Source: Ochrobactrum sp. BTU1 (lineage in GTDB: Bacteria; Pseudomonadota; Alphaproteobacteria; Rhizobiales; Rhizobiaceae). Taken from it: a DNA stretch of 64,000 nt. Under the pieces are notes generated by a model. It did no database searches and was not told the DNA's origin. It was given only the letters and a program-made list of their open reading frames with translations. Position numbers and translations under genes: made by a program. The stretch lies in NCBI GenBank assembly GCA_018798825.1, contig CP076357.1:124001-188000 (forward strand), in the 5' to 3' direction. This document shows positions 35,874-44,890 of this stretch, piece after piece (position 1 is the stretch's first letter; the number at the start of each line of letters is the position of its first letter).

Positions 35874-37043
35874 TTACATCTTGCATTCAGCTGCGTAGTT
35901 GTCCTTGTAGTCGTTAAAGACCGTTTCAACGTATGATGTGGCGAACTGGCCGTCGTCACGCTTGACAACTTTGGTCAAGTAGAAGTCCTGAATTGGAAAA
36001 TGGTTGTCGCCAAAACTGAATTCACCGCGCGGCGATGTGAACTTCGCGTCTTTCATGGCCGCGCGCAGGGCGTCCTTGTCCGCCAGATTGCCATTGACCT
36101 TCTTGACGGCTGCGTCAATCAGCATGGCGGCATCATAGGCCTGCACCGCAAAAGTTGCCGGAATGCGCTTGAACTTGGCTTCATAAGCTGCAGCAAATTC
36201 CTTGGCCGGTGCTGATTCAAGATCCGGCGCCCAGTTTGAACCGGCGAAAAAGCCGACTGCTGCATCCTGTTGCGCGGGTAAAGTGGTTTCGTCTACGGTG
36301 AATGCCGAGAGAAATGGAGTTCCTTCGAGACCCGCCTGGCGATATTGCTTGACGAAATTCACACCCATGCCGCCAGGCAAAAAGGCGTAGACTGCGTCTG
36401 GCTGTTCCGCTGCGATCTGCGCCAGCTCAGCTGAATAGTCCAGCTGGCCGAGTGGCACGTATATTTCTTGCGCGACCTCGTTCTTATAGGAATGCTTGAA
36501 TCCGGCGAGTGCGTCTTTACCTGCCTGATAGTTTGGAGCGATCAGGAAAACGCGCTGGTAATTCTGCTTTTCGGCATATTTGCCGGAAACTTCATGCATC
36601 TGGTCATTTTGATAGGACGTCACGAACAGATTGGGGTTGCAATCCTTGCCAGCCAGATTGGATGTGCCTGCATTGGTCGAGATCAGGAATGCGCCGGAAT
36701 CAGTTGCCGGCTTGACGATTGCGTTCAGGACGTTTGAGAAAATCGGTCCGATAACGAAATCCACCTTGTCACGCTGGATCATCTGCTGGACCTTGTTAAC
36801 ACCGATATCGGGTTTCTGTTCATCGTCCTGGATGATGATTTCTGCATCAAGGCCGCCGAGCTTGTTGCCCAGCTTGTCCATGGCAAGCAAGAAGCCGTCG
36901 CGGGATTGTTCGCCCAGCAAGGCCGACGGCCCACTTAGCGTATAGATCAATCCGATCTTGATCTTGCCGTCTTCGGCCTGCGCGGTCGCGTTCCACATGG
37001 TTGCGGCGAGCAGCGCCAAGGCTACCTTCGTCGAAATTTTCAT
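35874..37043 (-). CDS. LIV-type ABC transporter substrate-binding protein
   Basis: A 389-residue periplasmic binding protein (Peripla_BP_6 type). The signal peptide MKISTKVALALLAATMWNATAQA is cleaved before EDGKIKIGLIYTLSGPSALLG. I chose ATG 37043 with GGTGGA upstream, since the longer frame from 37103 adds a charged, non-signal extension. Related proteins bind aromatic acids as well as branched-chain amino acids; the ligase downstream points to anthranilate or a precursor. Confidence 0.87.
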   Translation of the reverse strand: MKISTKVALALLAATMWNATAQAEDGKIKIGLIYTLSGPSALLGEQSRDGFLLAMDKLGNKLGGLDAEIIIQDDEQKPDIGVNKVQQMIQRDKVDFVIGPIFSNVLNAIVKPATDSGAFLISTNAGTSNLAGKDCNPNLFVTSYQNDQMHEVSGKYAEKQNYQRVFLIAPNYQAGKDALAGFKHSYKNEVAQEIYVPLGQLDYSAELAQIAAEQPDAVYAFLPGGMGVNFVKQYRQAGLEGTPFLSAFTVDETTLPAQQDAAVGFFAGSNWAPDLESAPAKEFAAAYEAKFKRIPATFAVQAYDAAMLIDAAVKKVNGNLADKDALRAAMKDAKFTSPRGEFSFGDNHFPIQDFYLTKVVKRDDGQFATSYVETVFNDYKDNYAAECKM

Positions 37044-37138
37044 TGTTCCACCTCGATTGCAGATTTTTGCTTTATTTTCTTTTTCTTTCGCATTGTCGGA
37101 CACAAACGGCTTCGCGCTTTTGCTGAAAGTGCTTAAGA

Positions 37139-37170
37139 CCCGGCAGATGAACTCCCATACGTCTGCCGGG
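37139..37170 (-). terminator. Terminator-like hairpin after the cupin gene
   Basis: CCCGGCAGA (37139-37147), 14-nt loop, TCTGCCGGG (37162-37170). It starts 8 bp past the cupin stop on the minus strand. A strong stem without a long U tract; it probably separates the monooxygenase-cupin pair from the transporter operon. Confidence 0.6.
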
Positions 37171-37178
37171 CGAAGGCA

Positions 37179-37640
37179 TTATTCTGCTGGCGCGGGCAAA
37201 AACTCAACCTCATGAGCCGGTGCGACGCGAACTATTTCGGCGGGATCACCGACATTATTAATGCGAACAAACAGATCCCACAGCTTTGCAGTCGGCGAAA
37301 CCCAGAATACGCACTTCACCGGCTGTTCAGACTTGTTGAAAATGCCGTGCGAAACGTTACGCGGCAGGCAGACAAGATCGCCGGCTTCGGCGACAGCATC
37401 CTTACCGTCGAGCAGCAAGTCGAGGCGCCCTTCCAGCACATAGATGAATTCTTCCTGTGTGGTGTGAATGTGCGGCGGAACGAAGGTGCCGGGAGGAAAG
37501 GTTGCGTGCCAAGACATAGAGCTTTCGCAAACATGCTTGGGCACATAGGTCTGCCCCAGAATATGCCAGACAACGCCGTCCACGGAGGAACCGGATTTTG
37601 TCACGTCAGCTTGAAGAACTGTCACTTTAATTCCTTTCAC
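37179..37640 (-). CDS. Cupin domain protein, possible dioxygenase
   Basis: A 153-residue single-cupin protein. The first cupin motif is about residues 55-75 with the metal ligands His, His and Glu (PPHIHTTQEEFIYVLEG), and the second has a His in LPRNVSHGIFN. A complete 3-His/1-Glu-like set suggests a real metal centre, as in quercetinase-like dioxygenases, acireductone dioxygenases or isomerases. It is directly downstream of a flavin monooxygenase (19 bp), so a role in oxidative ring cleavage of the hydroxylated product is possible but unproven. Confidence 0.75.
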   Translation of the reverse strand: MKGIKVTVLQADVTKSGSSVDGVVWHILGQTYVPKHVCESSMSWHATFPPGTFVPPHIHTTQEEFIYVLEGRLDLLLDGKDAVAEAGDLVCLPRNVSHGIFNKSEQPVKCVFWVSPTAKLWDLFVRINNVGDPAEIVRVAPAHEVEFLPAPAE

Positions 37641-37659
37641 TCGATTTCAGACGCAAGTT

Positions 37660-38913
37660 TCAGGCCGAAGCCCGCGTCGCTTCCCTGTTAACTTGTTGTG
37701 TTGAAAAGCCAGCCTTTGTGGCATAGCCGTGAACAATTGCTTCACGCTCGGCAAAGCTGATGATGCCGTCCAGATCAGCAACACCGGATGGTGCGCGGCG
37801 TTCGACCTCATCGATGACGCCTTCCGGACCGCCCAGCCTGTTGAGGCGGACGATTTCAGCGGTGGCAGGCAAACGAATGGCCTGGTATGCCGCAAGTGCC
37901 GCGCGACCGTGTTCAGCGGCGGCCAGATGATCGGCGAGTGTGCGAGCGTCGATGATTGCCTGGCTCGCACCGTTGGACCCGACAGGATACATCGGATGAG
38001 CAGCATCACCGATCAGGGCCACCCGGCCGTCTGTCCACCAACGGGCGGGATCGCGGTCGCACATCGGATATTCGAAGAATGTATCGGTTGCCTTAACCAG
38101 CGCGGCAAGATCGATTACTTTGATGCCGAACTTTTCGACATGTGGCATCAGTTCTTCATGCGTGCCGAGACGGCTCCAGTCTTCTCGTTTCGGTGCAGGC
38201 GACCCGTCAGCGCCCGGACGATAGGTTACGACCCAGTTGTTGAGAATTTTACCGGGTGTCGAACCTTTAGCTATGGGGTAAAGTACCAGTTTATAAGTAA
38301 AGCCGCCCGCGACGATCATGGTGCGGCCATCGAGGAAGGGGTCGCTCTCAACTGCGCCGCGCCACATCATGACGCCATTCCATTTGAGTCCAGCTTCGTT
38401 CGGGAACATTTGCTGCCGGATGGCGGAGTGAATACCGTCGGCGCCAATCACAATGTCACCTGTCTTTGAGACGATTTTCGACCCTTCAGCGAAATGCACC
38501 GTCGCAGAGCCTTCGTTCTGGGTATAGCGAACGCACCGCTGGTTCGCGACGATGCTGTCAGGGCCTAGACGTTCGATGACCGCATCATAAAGCAGTTTCT
38601 GCAAGTAGCCGCGATGGATCGAAAATTGCGGTACATCATAGCCTGCATCCATTCCGCGAGGCTCGCGCCAGACTTCCTGGCCCTGTCGCGTGGCATATAT
38701 CAACTCACGCGTACGGATACCTGTGGCGTCCAATGCGGGTAGCAACCCGACCTCAGCGAGTTCGCGGATGGCGTGCGGAAGAACATTAATGCCAACGCCC
38801 AGTTCGCGGACTTCAGGCGCTGCTTCGAAAATCTGACAGTCAATGCCTCGTGCATGCAGCATCAGTGCCATGGTGAGGCCGCCAATGCCTCCTCCGACGA
38901 TAATCACGTTCAT
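37660..38913 (-). CDS. FAD-dependent aromatic monooxygenase
   Basis: A 417-residue group A flavin monooxygenase. The dinucleotide-binding motif GGGIGGLTMALML is at residues 7-19, the second FAD motif is ALIGDAAHPMYPVGSNGASQAI around residue 295, and an internal DG motif is GADGIHSAIR. Relatives include salicylate hydroxylase, PhzS, PqsH and 4-quinolone 3-hydroxylases. It heads a two-gene unit with the cupin, divergent from an AraC regulator. The ATG lies in a long hairpin that covers its AAAGGGAA Shine-Dalgarno. Its substrate is unknown; a heteroaromatic precursor of anthranilate is a working guess. Confidence 0.83.
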   Translation of the reverse strand: MNVIIVGGGIGGLTMALMLHARGIDCQIFEAAPEVRELGVGINVLPHAIRELAEVGLLPALDATGIRTRELIYATRQGQEVWREPRGMDAGYDVPQFSIHRGYLQKLLYDAVIERLGPDSIVANQRCVRYTQNEGSATVHFAEGSKIVSKTGDIVIGADGIHSAIRQQMFPNEAGLKWNGVMMWRGAVESDPFLDGRTMIVAGGFTYKLVLYPIAKGSTPGKILNNWVVTYRPGADGSPAPKREDWSRLGTHEELMPHVEKFGIKVIDLAALVKATDTFFEYPMCDRDPARWWTDGRVALIGDAAHPMYPVGSNGASQAIIDARTLADHLAAAEHGRAALAAYQAIRLPATAEIVRLNRLGGPEGVIDEVERRAPSGVADLDGIISFAEREAIVHGYATKAGFSTQQVNREATRASA

Positions 38914-38914
38914 A

Positions 38915-38979
38915 CGCGGTTCCCTTTATTCGTGGCAGCTCTTTGGCGCCTGGGGACCACGATAAAAGCGGGAACCGCG
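38915..38979 (-). promoter_or_regulatory. Long RNA hairpin covering the ribosome binding site
   Basis: CGCGGTTCCC (38915-38924) pairs with GGGAACCGCG (38970-38979), and TTTAT-CGTGG (38925-38935, one bulged T) pairs with CCACGATAAA (38957-38966). Twenty base pairs in total, interrupted by a 3-nt and a 1-nt bulge, with a 21-nt loop. In the minus-strand transcript the 3' arm contains AAAGGGAA and ends one base before the ATG at 38913. It would hide the Shine-Dalgarno of the monooxygenase gene, or act as a DNA operator. Confidence 0.65.
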
Positions 38980-39128
38980 CTGTCTATCACCAAATCGCCA
39001 TTCCTAACAGAAAACCGCCAGAAACGCGTTTTATGGCAAAATTTTCGTGGTGCTTGCGCTCTTCTCACATCGTGATAGTTTAATCTTCAAATAAAATGCT
39101 CTCTAAATGAGATACGGGGAATATCGTG

Positions 39129-40085
39129 ATGCAGACCAACAGCTATATGCACCGGCTTTCGCCGTCCATCGATTCGTTCCAGAACACCATGTCCGGGCTA
39201 CTCAGGCCTTGCCGCATCTCCAAGAAATCAAGCCCGACCTATCGCACTGAAGTCGCGCACGGGCGCATGCGTCCCTTCGGTCTGACGGCAATCCGCATTG
39301 GTGGTCATGCGCGTATTGAGGTGGAGGCGCATAACGATATGACTTTGTTGCAGATTCCTTTGCAGGGCATCTTCGTTTCCCGTGACCGGCGGGGTGATGA
39401 ACTCTTATATCAATCAGGCATGAACGCTCAGTTGGTTGATGCACATTCGGCGATCGACCTGGAATTTCATCCCTCAACGCGCATGTTGATCTTCAGTTTG
39501 AATGACGCCCAGATCGATATTCTGGGGGGCAAAGAATTTATCGAGCAGTTTACTCATAACAAACGTGTCGTTTCCTTCGAGACTCTAGCTGGACGGGCCT
39601 TCTATCAACTGGCGCACTTCGTCATGAAGGAGATTGAGAAGGATAAGGAAGCGTTCTTCCATGGCGGCCTGTCGGAGCGGCTGGAGGATAGTCTGCTAGC
39701 ATCGCTTGCGGCAGCCCTCGATAGGCAACTTTGCTCTAAGCCACAGATAAGTGCAGTTCCGAGCTATGTCCAACGGGCTGAAAAATTTATGCTCGACAAT
39801 CTCCACAAGCAACTGACTTTGCAGGAACTTGTGGACGCGACCGGTACAAGCGCGCGAACCTTACACCGAACCTTCCGCAGCGTCAGGGGCAACACGCCGC
39901 TCGGCGTGTTCAAGAACATGCGATTGGATAAGGTGCATGCGGAGCTTGCTCGCGGATATGCTGGGCCCGGCGATATTACCCGTATCGCAATGGCATGGGC
40001 ATTCAATCATATGGGCTTATTCTCAGCCGATTACCGCGAGCGCTTCGGCTATCTCCCATCAGAAACCGTGCGCCACGCTCATTGA
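39129..40085 (+). CDS. AraC family transcriptional regulator
   Basis: A 318-residue regulator. The N-terminal two-thirds resemble the AraC-binding-like ligand domain of XylS/PobC-type proteins (FGLTAIRIGGHARIEVEAHND). The C-terminal double helix-turn-helix runs from about residue 215 (LTLQELVDATGTSARTLHRTFR; TRIAMAWAFNHMGLFSADYRERFG). I chose ATG 39129 with GGGGA at 39116-39120; a GTG lies at 39126. It is divergent from the monooxygenase-cupin operon and is its likely activator. Confidence 0.85.
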   Translation: MQTNSYMHRLSPSIDSFQNTMSGLLRPCRISKKSSPTYRTEVAHGRMRPFGLTAIRIGGHARIEVEAHNDMTLLQIPLQGIFVSRDRRGDELLYQSGMNAQLVDAHSAIDLEFHPSTRMLIFSLNDAQIDILGGKEFIEQFTHNKRVVSFETLAGRAFYQLAHFVMKEIEKDKEAFFHGGLSERLEDSLLASLAAALDRQLCSKPQISAVPSYVQRAEKFMLDNLHKQLTLQELVDATGTSARTLHRTFRSVRGNTPLGVFKNMRLDKVHAELARGYAGPGDITRIAMAWAFNHMGLFSADYRERFGYLPSETVRHAH

Positions 40086-40902
40086 TGGTTCAATAGCCTC
40101 TGTCCCTCGCATTGGAGATCGTTCGCCGCTAAAAACAACCATAATTTGGTCTGAGGGACAGGGTCGTCGAAGGCGAAAGTGTCAGGATTCGAAAACAGAA
40201 ATTGCCGCGACGGGAAGCCCTCGGGCGCTCATCTTGAGAACAGTGACACAGGTTTCGGTTTTCTGCGCTGCTCCCAATGCTCGCAAGGTGCGTCAGCGAG
40301 ATGGCTGAGACGCGCTGCGCGTCCATGCGACTTCGTTGGCTGGATCCCATCAATATGCTGTGGCCGGACCTGCAACTCATTGTGAGTTTTTTTACGGCTT
40401 GCGACGAGGCGCCGCTTTCCCATTTGAGCTTCCTATTGAAAGATATAAGTCGTCATATATCATCAAATTGCCCTTTAAATTGATAATATATGAAGAACTG
40501 CGATCAGTTCGTCGAGAACGTGGCCCGTATGGTGGCTGCCGTTGGATCTTGTAATGATTTTCCAGTGAGATTGTTGGCCTCGAAAAAGATGATCGCTGCA
40601 ATACGCTCAGCAGGTTGCCTAACGTGTTGAGCGCGTTTCGCGTTGTAGAGCACCTCTCAGTACTTAACGACATCCATCGGGATGATGCCGGATTGGCGTT
40701 CGGGAATGGGCCGTTGCCTCATCAGAGGCGAGAATTAAGGCGATGTCCATTCCAAACAAAAGAAGGGGTCGGACTTGCCGAATTCCCAAATCTCAATCTT
40801 TTCCACAATGCTTTCTGGCAAGGGGTACTAAGTTTGTCGAAAAACCGCAGGCGTGACAGTATATTTCCAGAACAAGGCACTGAGCGCGAGGGCAATTTGA
40901 AG
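40086..40902. other. Gene-poor region with imperfect inverted repeat
   Basis: About 815 bp without a convincing gene; open frames here lack Shine-Dalgarno sites and look non-coding. It is locally AT-rich and contains TCATATATCATCAAATT (40453-40469) facing AAATTGATAATATATGA (40477-40493), 15 of 17 positions complementary around a 7-nt centre. This could be a large operator or the remains of a mobile element. It marks the boundary between the anthranilate supercluster and the next island. Confidence 0.45.
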
Positions 40903-41832
40903 ATGCAGGTACCGCGGCGTTTCTTACCATCGCTTCCGCTCCTAACTGCGTTTGAAGCCGCTGCTCGAACAGGCAGTATCACTGCAGCTGCGCGAGAACT
41001 TGATTTAACACAAAGTGCTGTGAGCCGACAGATTAAAGCCCTTGAGCAGCAAATCGGGGTCGAGTTATTTCACAGAGAACGCCAAACGATTAAACTGACT
41101 GTTGGCGGAGAAGGATATGCCCGTGATGTGCGTGAAGCTCTGCGTCGGATAAGCAATGCTTCCCTAAATCTTCGGGCAAACCCTGCAGGTGGTAGCCTGA
41201 ATTTAGCTGTCCTGCCGACATTTGGCTGCCGTTGGCTTGCACCGAGGCTGCCGTCATTTCATAAAAGCCGTCCAGGGATTATCATTAATGTCATTTCCAA
41301 ATGGAATGAGATTGATCTGCAGACTGATCAGATTGATGCAATGATAAATTTTGGAAAGCCTGACATCGAAGAGGTAGAATTCGCATTTCTTAAGCGCGAA
41401 GTCGTCGTACCGGTTTGCAGTCCAGAGCTTCTGGAACGATATCCAATTTCCTGTGCTGCAGATATCAAGCTCGCGCCTCTGATCCACCTTGTTTCACGTC
41501 CAAACGCTTGGGAACTTTGGATGTCGTCCAACAATGTTTCATTTGATTCAGTACATGGGGTATTATTCGATCAATTTGAAATGGTCATCCGATCGGTCGT
41601 TGCTGGATTAGGCTTCGCACTGGTGCCGGAGTTTATGATCCGCGAAGAGCTTGCGACCGGTAAGTTGGTTGTTCCTGTGGAGCGAGGGTTGAAGGGCTCA
41701 GAATATTATTACCTGGCTTGGCTCAGTGAGCGTGCAGCATACTGGCCTTTGATGGTGTTCAAGGATTGGATCAAAAGTGAATTAATGGGAGAGCAAACGA
41801 GCCTGGAAGGGCTTGAAAAACCTATCATTTGA
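40903..41832 (+). CDS. LysR family regulator, GcvA-like
   Basis: A 309-residue LysR regulator. The N-terminal helix-turn-helix covers roughly residues 10-68 (LLTAFEAAARTGSITAAARELDLTQSAVSRQIK in parts, FHRERQTIKLT). The co-inducer domain follows (LNLAVLPTFGCRWLAPRLP). I chose ATG 40903 over the upstream frame from 40615 because this is the canonical LysR N-terminus and GAGGG precedes it. Its target is not obvious, since the gene is not divergent from an operon; the nearest genes are convergent on the right. Confidence 0.84.
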   Translation: MQVPRRFLPSLPLLTAFEAAARTGSITAAARELDLTQSAVSRQIKALEQQIGVELFHRERQTIKLTVGGEGYARDVREALRRISNASLNLRANPAGGSLNLAVLPTFGCRWLAPRLPSFHKSRPGIIINVISKWNEIDLQTDQIDAMINFGKPDIEEVEFAFLKREVVVPVCSPELLERYPISCAADIKLAPLIHLVSRPNAWELWMSSNNVSFDSVHGVLFDQFEMVIRSVVAGLGFALVPEFMIREELATGKLVVPVERGLKGSEYYYLAWLSERAAYWPLMVFKDWIKSELMGEQTSLEGLEKPII

Positions 41833-42070
41833 ATTTTTGACGGCCCATAATATTGGAAACGAAACTTTGCCTGCTGATCCTTTCGGAGATATTGATGGTC
41901 AGTGCATGGCTCGCCTTTGGGCCTTCGATGCGAACGTTCAGGACGATTAGGCGGAAGCCGCCTTAGATGGCGTTCCCCAATCTTTGAACTCATCATCGTG
42001 CAGAAACGTTGCTCTTTCTCCAAATTGTGACCACTTCGCTCAATTAACTCTGCTTCCACCCCGGTTTGCT

Positions 42071-43225
42071 TTAGCCTTTTTTTCTGAGCACTATGGTCGC
42101 GGTAGAGGCAACACTTAGCATGATCAGAGTCACGGTCATAAGTGCCCAATTCAAAGGGAGGAGCGTCAGGGCGGAGCTTGCTATGATGATGCCGGAGGCA
42201 TTGGCCGTCCGCAAAAGTGCGAACACTTCCGCTCGTCTTACAGGAGGAGCCAGCTGATCGAGCTTCAACGAATAATATGTCCCGAGCGGTGCGATAACCA
42301 GTCCCATTAGGATTGTGCCAACAATCGTTGTCGTAACAGACAGTTGAAGAGCAGTGATTAGTGCGCCTGTAGCAGCGATAAAGAGCTGAACAGTCACGGC
42401 CTTTTCTGACGAGATCCTATTGCGAACACTGACCCAAACGCCTCCTAACACTGAAGCCAGACACAAAGGCACGGTAAATAGAAAGGCAAAGACGGGCTCG
42501 TAGCCAAACTTTAACGCAAGTGAGACCGCCCCTATCTCAGTTGCCGCGACGATGGCGCTTCCCGCTGCCGCGCACAGCAACCATAGTGAAATAGCACCAT
42601 TGAACAGGGAGCTGGAACCGCCTTGCGCATCAGCTTTTTGTACGAATGGCGCACTGGGAAGAAGTAGTACTGGAATTGCCCCGATCCCGGCAAAGCAGAG
42701 CAATGCTAACATTGGAGAAATGCTTCCAATGCCAGAAGCCGCTACCGGTGCGAGCACGAAGGTCAGCTCATTCAGTGTCGCAGCGATGCCGAGTGCACGG
42801 GGCAAATCATTGGTGTGTGTTAGGGAACTTAGCAAAAGGCGCAGGTGACCGTAAACGGCACCATTCACCGAACCAGCAACTGCTGCAAAACCCGCAAGCC
42901 AGAATAATGGTGCTTCCCAAGCTGCAAGCAAAGCGATAGCCACAAGTGCGCATGTCCGGAAAAATACAAGAATCCTCAGAAAAGAAACAGGATTAAGATG
43001 GCGACCAACGCGTACGATTGGCACTGCGCATGCAATCTGTGCCAGTGTCATCGTTAGTATCATCGTTGCGCCACCTGCGGCACTTGCCCCTATAGACAAC
43101 GCAATGAGGGAGAAGGTGATAGGGCCACCCGCCTGTGGGAAGCCTGATGCTCCGTACGATATGTACCAGCGCAAAAGCGGCTTTGAATTTGATAAGCGAG
43201 AGGTAAACCTGTTGCAGGTGTCCAT
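42071..43225 (-). CDS. MFS transporter (efflux-like)
   Basis: A 384-residue membrane protein with about twelve hydrophobic segments (for example ALSIGASAAGGATMILTMTLAQ and IGVAPLGTYYSLKLDQLAP-type loops). It looks like an MFS permease of the sugar- or drug-efflux kind, without a clear subfamily signature. It starts 4 bp after the XRE-cupin gene on the minus strand, so both are probably one transcript, divergent from the cyclodeaminase gene. A role in exporting or importing the compound handled by the island is likely. Confidence 0.75.
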   Translation of the reverse strand: MDTCNRFTSRLSNSKPLLRWYISYGASGFPQAGGPITFSLIALSIGASAAGGATMILTMTLAQIACAVPIVRVGRHLNPVSFLRILVFFRTCALVAIALLAAWEAPLFWLAGFAAVAGSVNGAVYGHLRLLLSSLTHTNDLPRALGIAATLNELTFVLAPVAASGIGSISPMLALLCFAGIGAIPVLLLPSAPFVQKADAQGGSSSLFNGAISLWLLCAAAGSAIVAATEIGAVSLALKFGYEPVFAFLFTVPLCLASVLGGVWVSVRNRISSEKAVTVQLFIAATGALITALQLSVTTTIVGTILMGLVIAPLGTYYSLKLDQLAPPVRRAEVFALLRTANASGIIIASSALTLLPLNWALMTVTLIMLSVASTATIVLRKKG

Positions 43226-43229
43226 CTCC

Positions 43230-43799
43230 TTAGCTCAGTACATTTCGGACAAAACACACCCTATGAGCGGTATTGTTGACGTAGGAATACATCTGAGACG
43301 AGCTGTAGATCGCGAACATTCCAGTCTGGTATTCAACAATTTGATCGCCCATTTGCAAAGTGAGTGTACCCTCTGTCACAAAAATCATCTCGTGCCAGCC
43401 AGACGGGTCAGGCTCCGCATCGTAGCGTTCACCTGCCGCAAGGCTCCAAAGCCACATCTGTGCTTCAGCGGAGGCTGGCGCGCTGCCAAGCAGCGTCGCC
43501 ATGCTGTCGGGTTTCAGGCCTCTCCAAGTCACTTCATTGATATTTGATCGTGTTGTGCGTTCAGGATCCTTTACAAGTTCAATAAAGTCCACTCCCAGAG
43601 CGGAAGCAAGTCTGTCCAGACTTGAAAGGCTAATATTGGCCTCGCCGCGCTCGACGGCCACAATCATCCTGCGACTTATGCCTGATGCATCAGCCAGCGC
43701 TGTTTGACTAAGACCTGCGTCTGTGCGCAGCTTTTTCAGATTTCCGGAAACATGCATTAAAACATCGCCACGCTCTTGACTGCGCAATATATTGCTCAT
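43230..43799 (-). CDS. XRE family regulator with C-terminal cupin
   Basis: A 189-residue protein with an N-terminal XRE helix-turn-helix (about residues 16-72: LKKLRTDAGLSQTALADASGIS, IVAVERGEANISLSSLDRLA) and a C-terminal cupin sensor (GWHEMIFVTEGTLTLQMGDQIVEY). Such fusions usually control amino acid or small-molecule catabolism. It is divergent from the 43915-50455 gene set and is the likely regulator of that set and of the co-transcribed MFS gene. The start at 43799 could move to ATG 43757. Confidence 0.84.
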   Translation of the reverse strand: MSNILRSQERGDVLMHVSGNLKKLRTDAGLSQTALADASGISRRMIVAVERGEANISLSSLDRLASALGVDFIELVKDPERTTRSNINEVTWRGLKPDSMATLLGSAPASAEAQMWLWSLAAGERYDAEPDPSGWHEMIFVTEGTLTLQMGDQIVEYQTGMFAIYSSSQMYSYVNNTAHRVCFVRNVLS

Positions 43800-43914
43800 A
43801 ACGTATCCCTACACGCATTGGCCATGCTATTCAACTGTCAACTTTCACCGGACGGGCAGTCCGTGGAAGCCGATCGAACTCGACCTTCAGTTACTTGATA
43901 GGACGTACATAGTC

Positions 43915-44862
43915 ATGCAGCAATACCCCATCGTTCTCGATGATGTCGCGATCCAGGGCTTACTGGATAAGTTAGATGTTCGCAGCCTTCTTGAGCGCAT
44001 GTTCAGATCACTTGGTGACGGAACTGCGACGCAGCCACCACAGACACTGAGCCTGTTTCCGAATAACGCAGGTGATTTCATTACCTATCTCGGCGTACTG
44101 GCTGATGAGAAGGTCTTTGGAGCGAAGCTCTCCCCCTATATTGCGGATGGCGAAAACTCCCTGGTGACAGCATGGACTGTTATGATGTCATCTGAGACGG
44201 GAACCCCGTTGTTGCTTTGCGACGCTAAACGTCTGACAACTGAACGAACCGCGGCGACGACGGCAATTGCGGTTGATTATCTTGCAAGGGATAATTCTGA
44301 GATCCTAGCAATAATTGGTACCGGTGCGGTCGGGCAAGCGCACCTGCGCTATGTTGAGAAACTTAGGGGTTGGAAAGATGTGCGCCTTTACTCTCCTCGG
44401 GCAGCACAGCAAACTGAACTCCCAACACAGTTGAAGTCCGGGGCAAATGTTCGTGTCGCTGCAAGTGCCGAAGAGGCGATCAGAGACGCTGACGTCGTGT
44501 TGCTATGCACTTCATCCGGAACACCGGTCATCGAATTTGAACATTTGCGTAAAGATGCACTGGTCACTTCAATTAGCACCAATGCAGCGAATGCACATGA
44601 AATCGAGCCGGTAGCACTCGCGGATTTCGACGTCTATTGCGACTATCGTCTGACAACACCGCAATCCGCGGGCGAGATGAAAATCGCTGCCGCTTGCGGG
44701 GAGTGGAGTGTCGATCAAATTCGCGGTGATCTACCGGAACTGGTCACTCATCGCGCAGAGAAGCCTTCATATGAGCGTCCCACATTTTTCCGCTCCATTG
44801 GACTTGGTCTAGAAGACATCGCGGCAGCAGCGGCGGTTCTGACTGCAGTTAAAGCCCAGTAA
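43915..44862 (+). CDS. Ornithine cyclodeaminase / mu-crystallin family protein
   Basis: A 315-residue NAD(P)-binding protein. The Rossmann motif IIGTGAVGQAHLRYV lies at about residues 122-136, and RTAATTAIAVDYLAR precedes it. The family includes ornithine cyclodeaminase, ketimine reductases, alanine dehydrogenase and opine-type or ectoine-derived amino acid enzymes. I chose ATG 43915; the longer frame begins inside the XRE gene. First gene of the rightward operon. The substrate is likely an imino or amino acid generated from the imported compound. Confidence 0.8.
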   Translation: MQQYPIVLDDVAIQGLLDKLDVRSLLERMFRSLGDGTATQPPQTLSLFPNNAGDFITYLGVLADEKVFGAKLSPYIADGENSLVTAWTVMMSSETGTPLLLCDAKRLTTERTAATTAIAVDYLARDNSEILAIIGTGAVGQAHLRYVEKLRGWKDVRLYSPRAAQQTELPTQLKSGANVRVAASAEEAIRDADVVLLCTSSGTPVIEFEHLRKDALVTSISTNAANAHEIEPVALADFDVYCDYRLTTPQSAGEMKIAAACGEWSVDQIRGDLPELVTHRAEKPSYERPTFFRSIGLGLEDIAAAAAVLTAVKAQ

Positions 44863-44890
44863 AACAATCAACGTAAAAATAGGTGTATCT

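Noticed and set aside
41833..42070. Possible gene between lysR and the MFS gene
   Set aside because: The 238-bp convergent gap has only short frames without ribosome sites and no clear hairpin.
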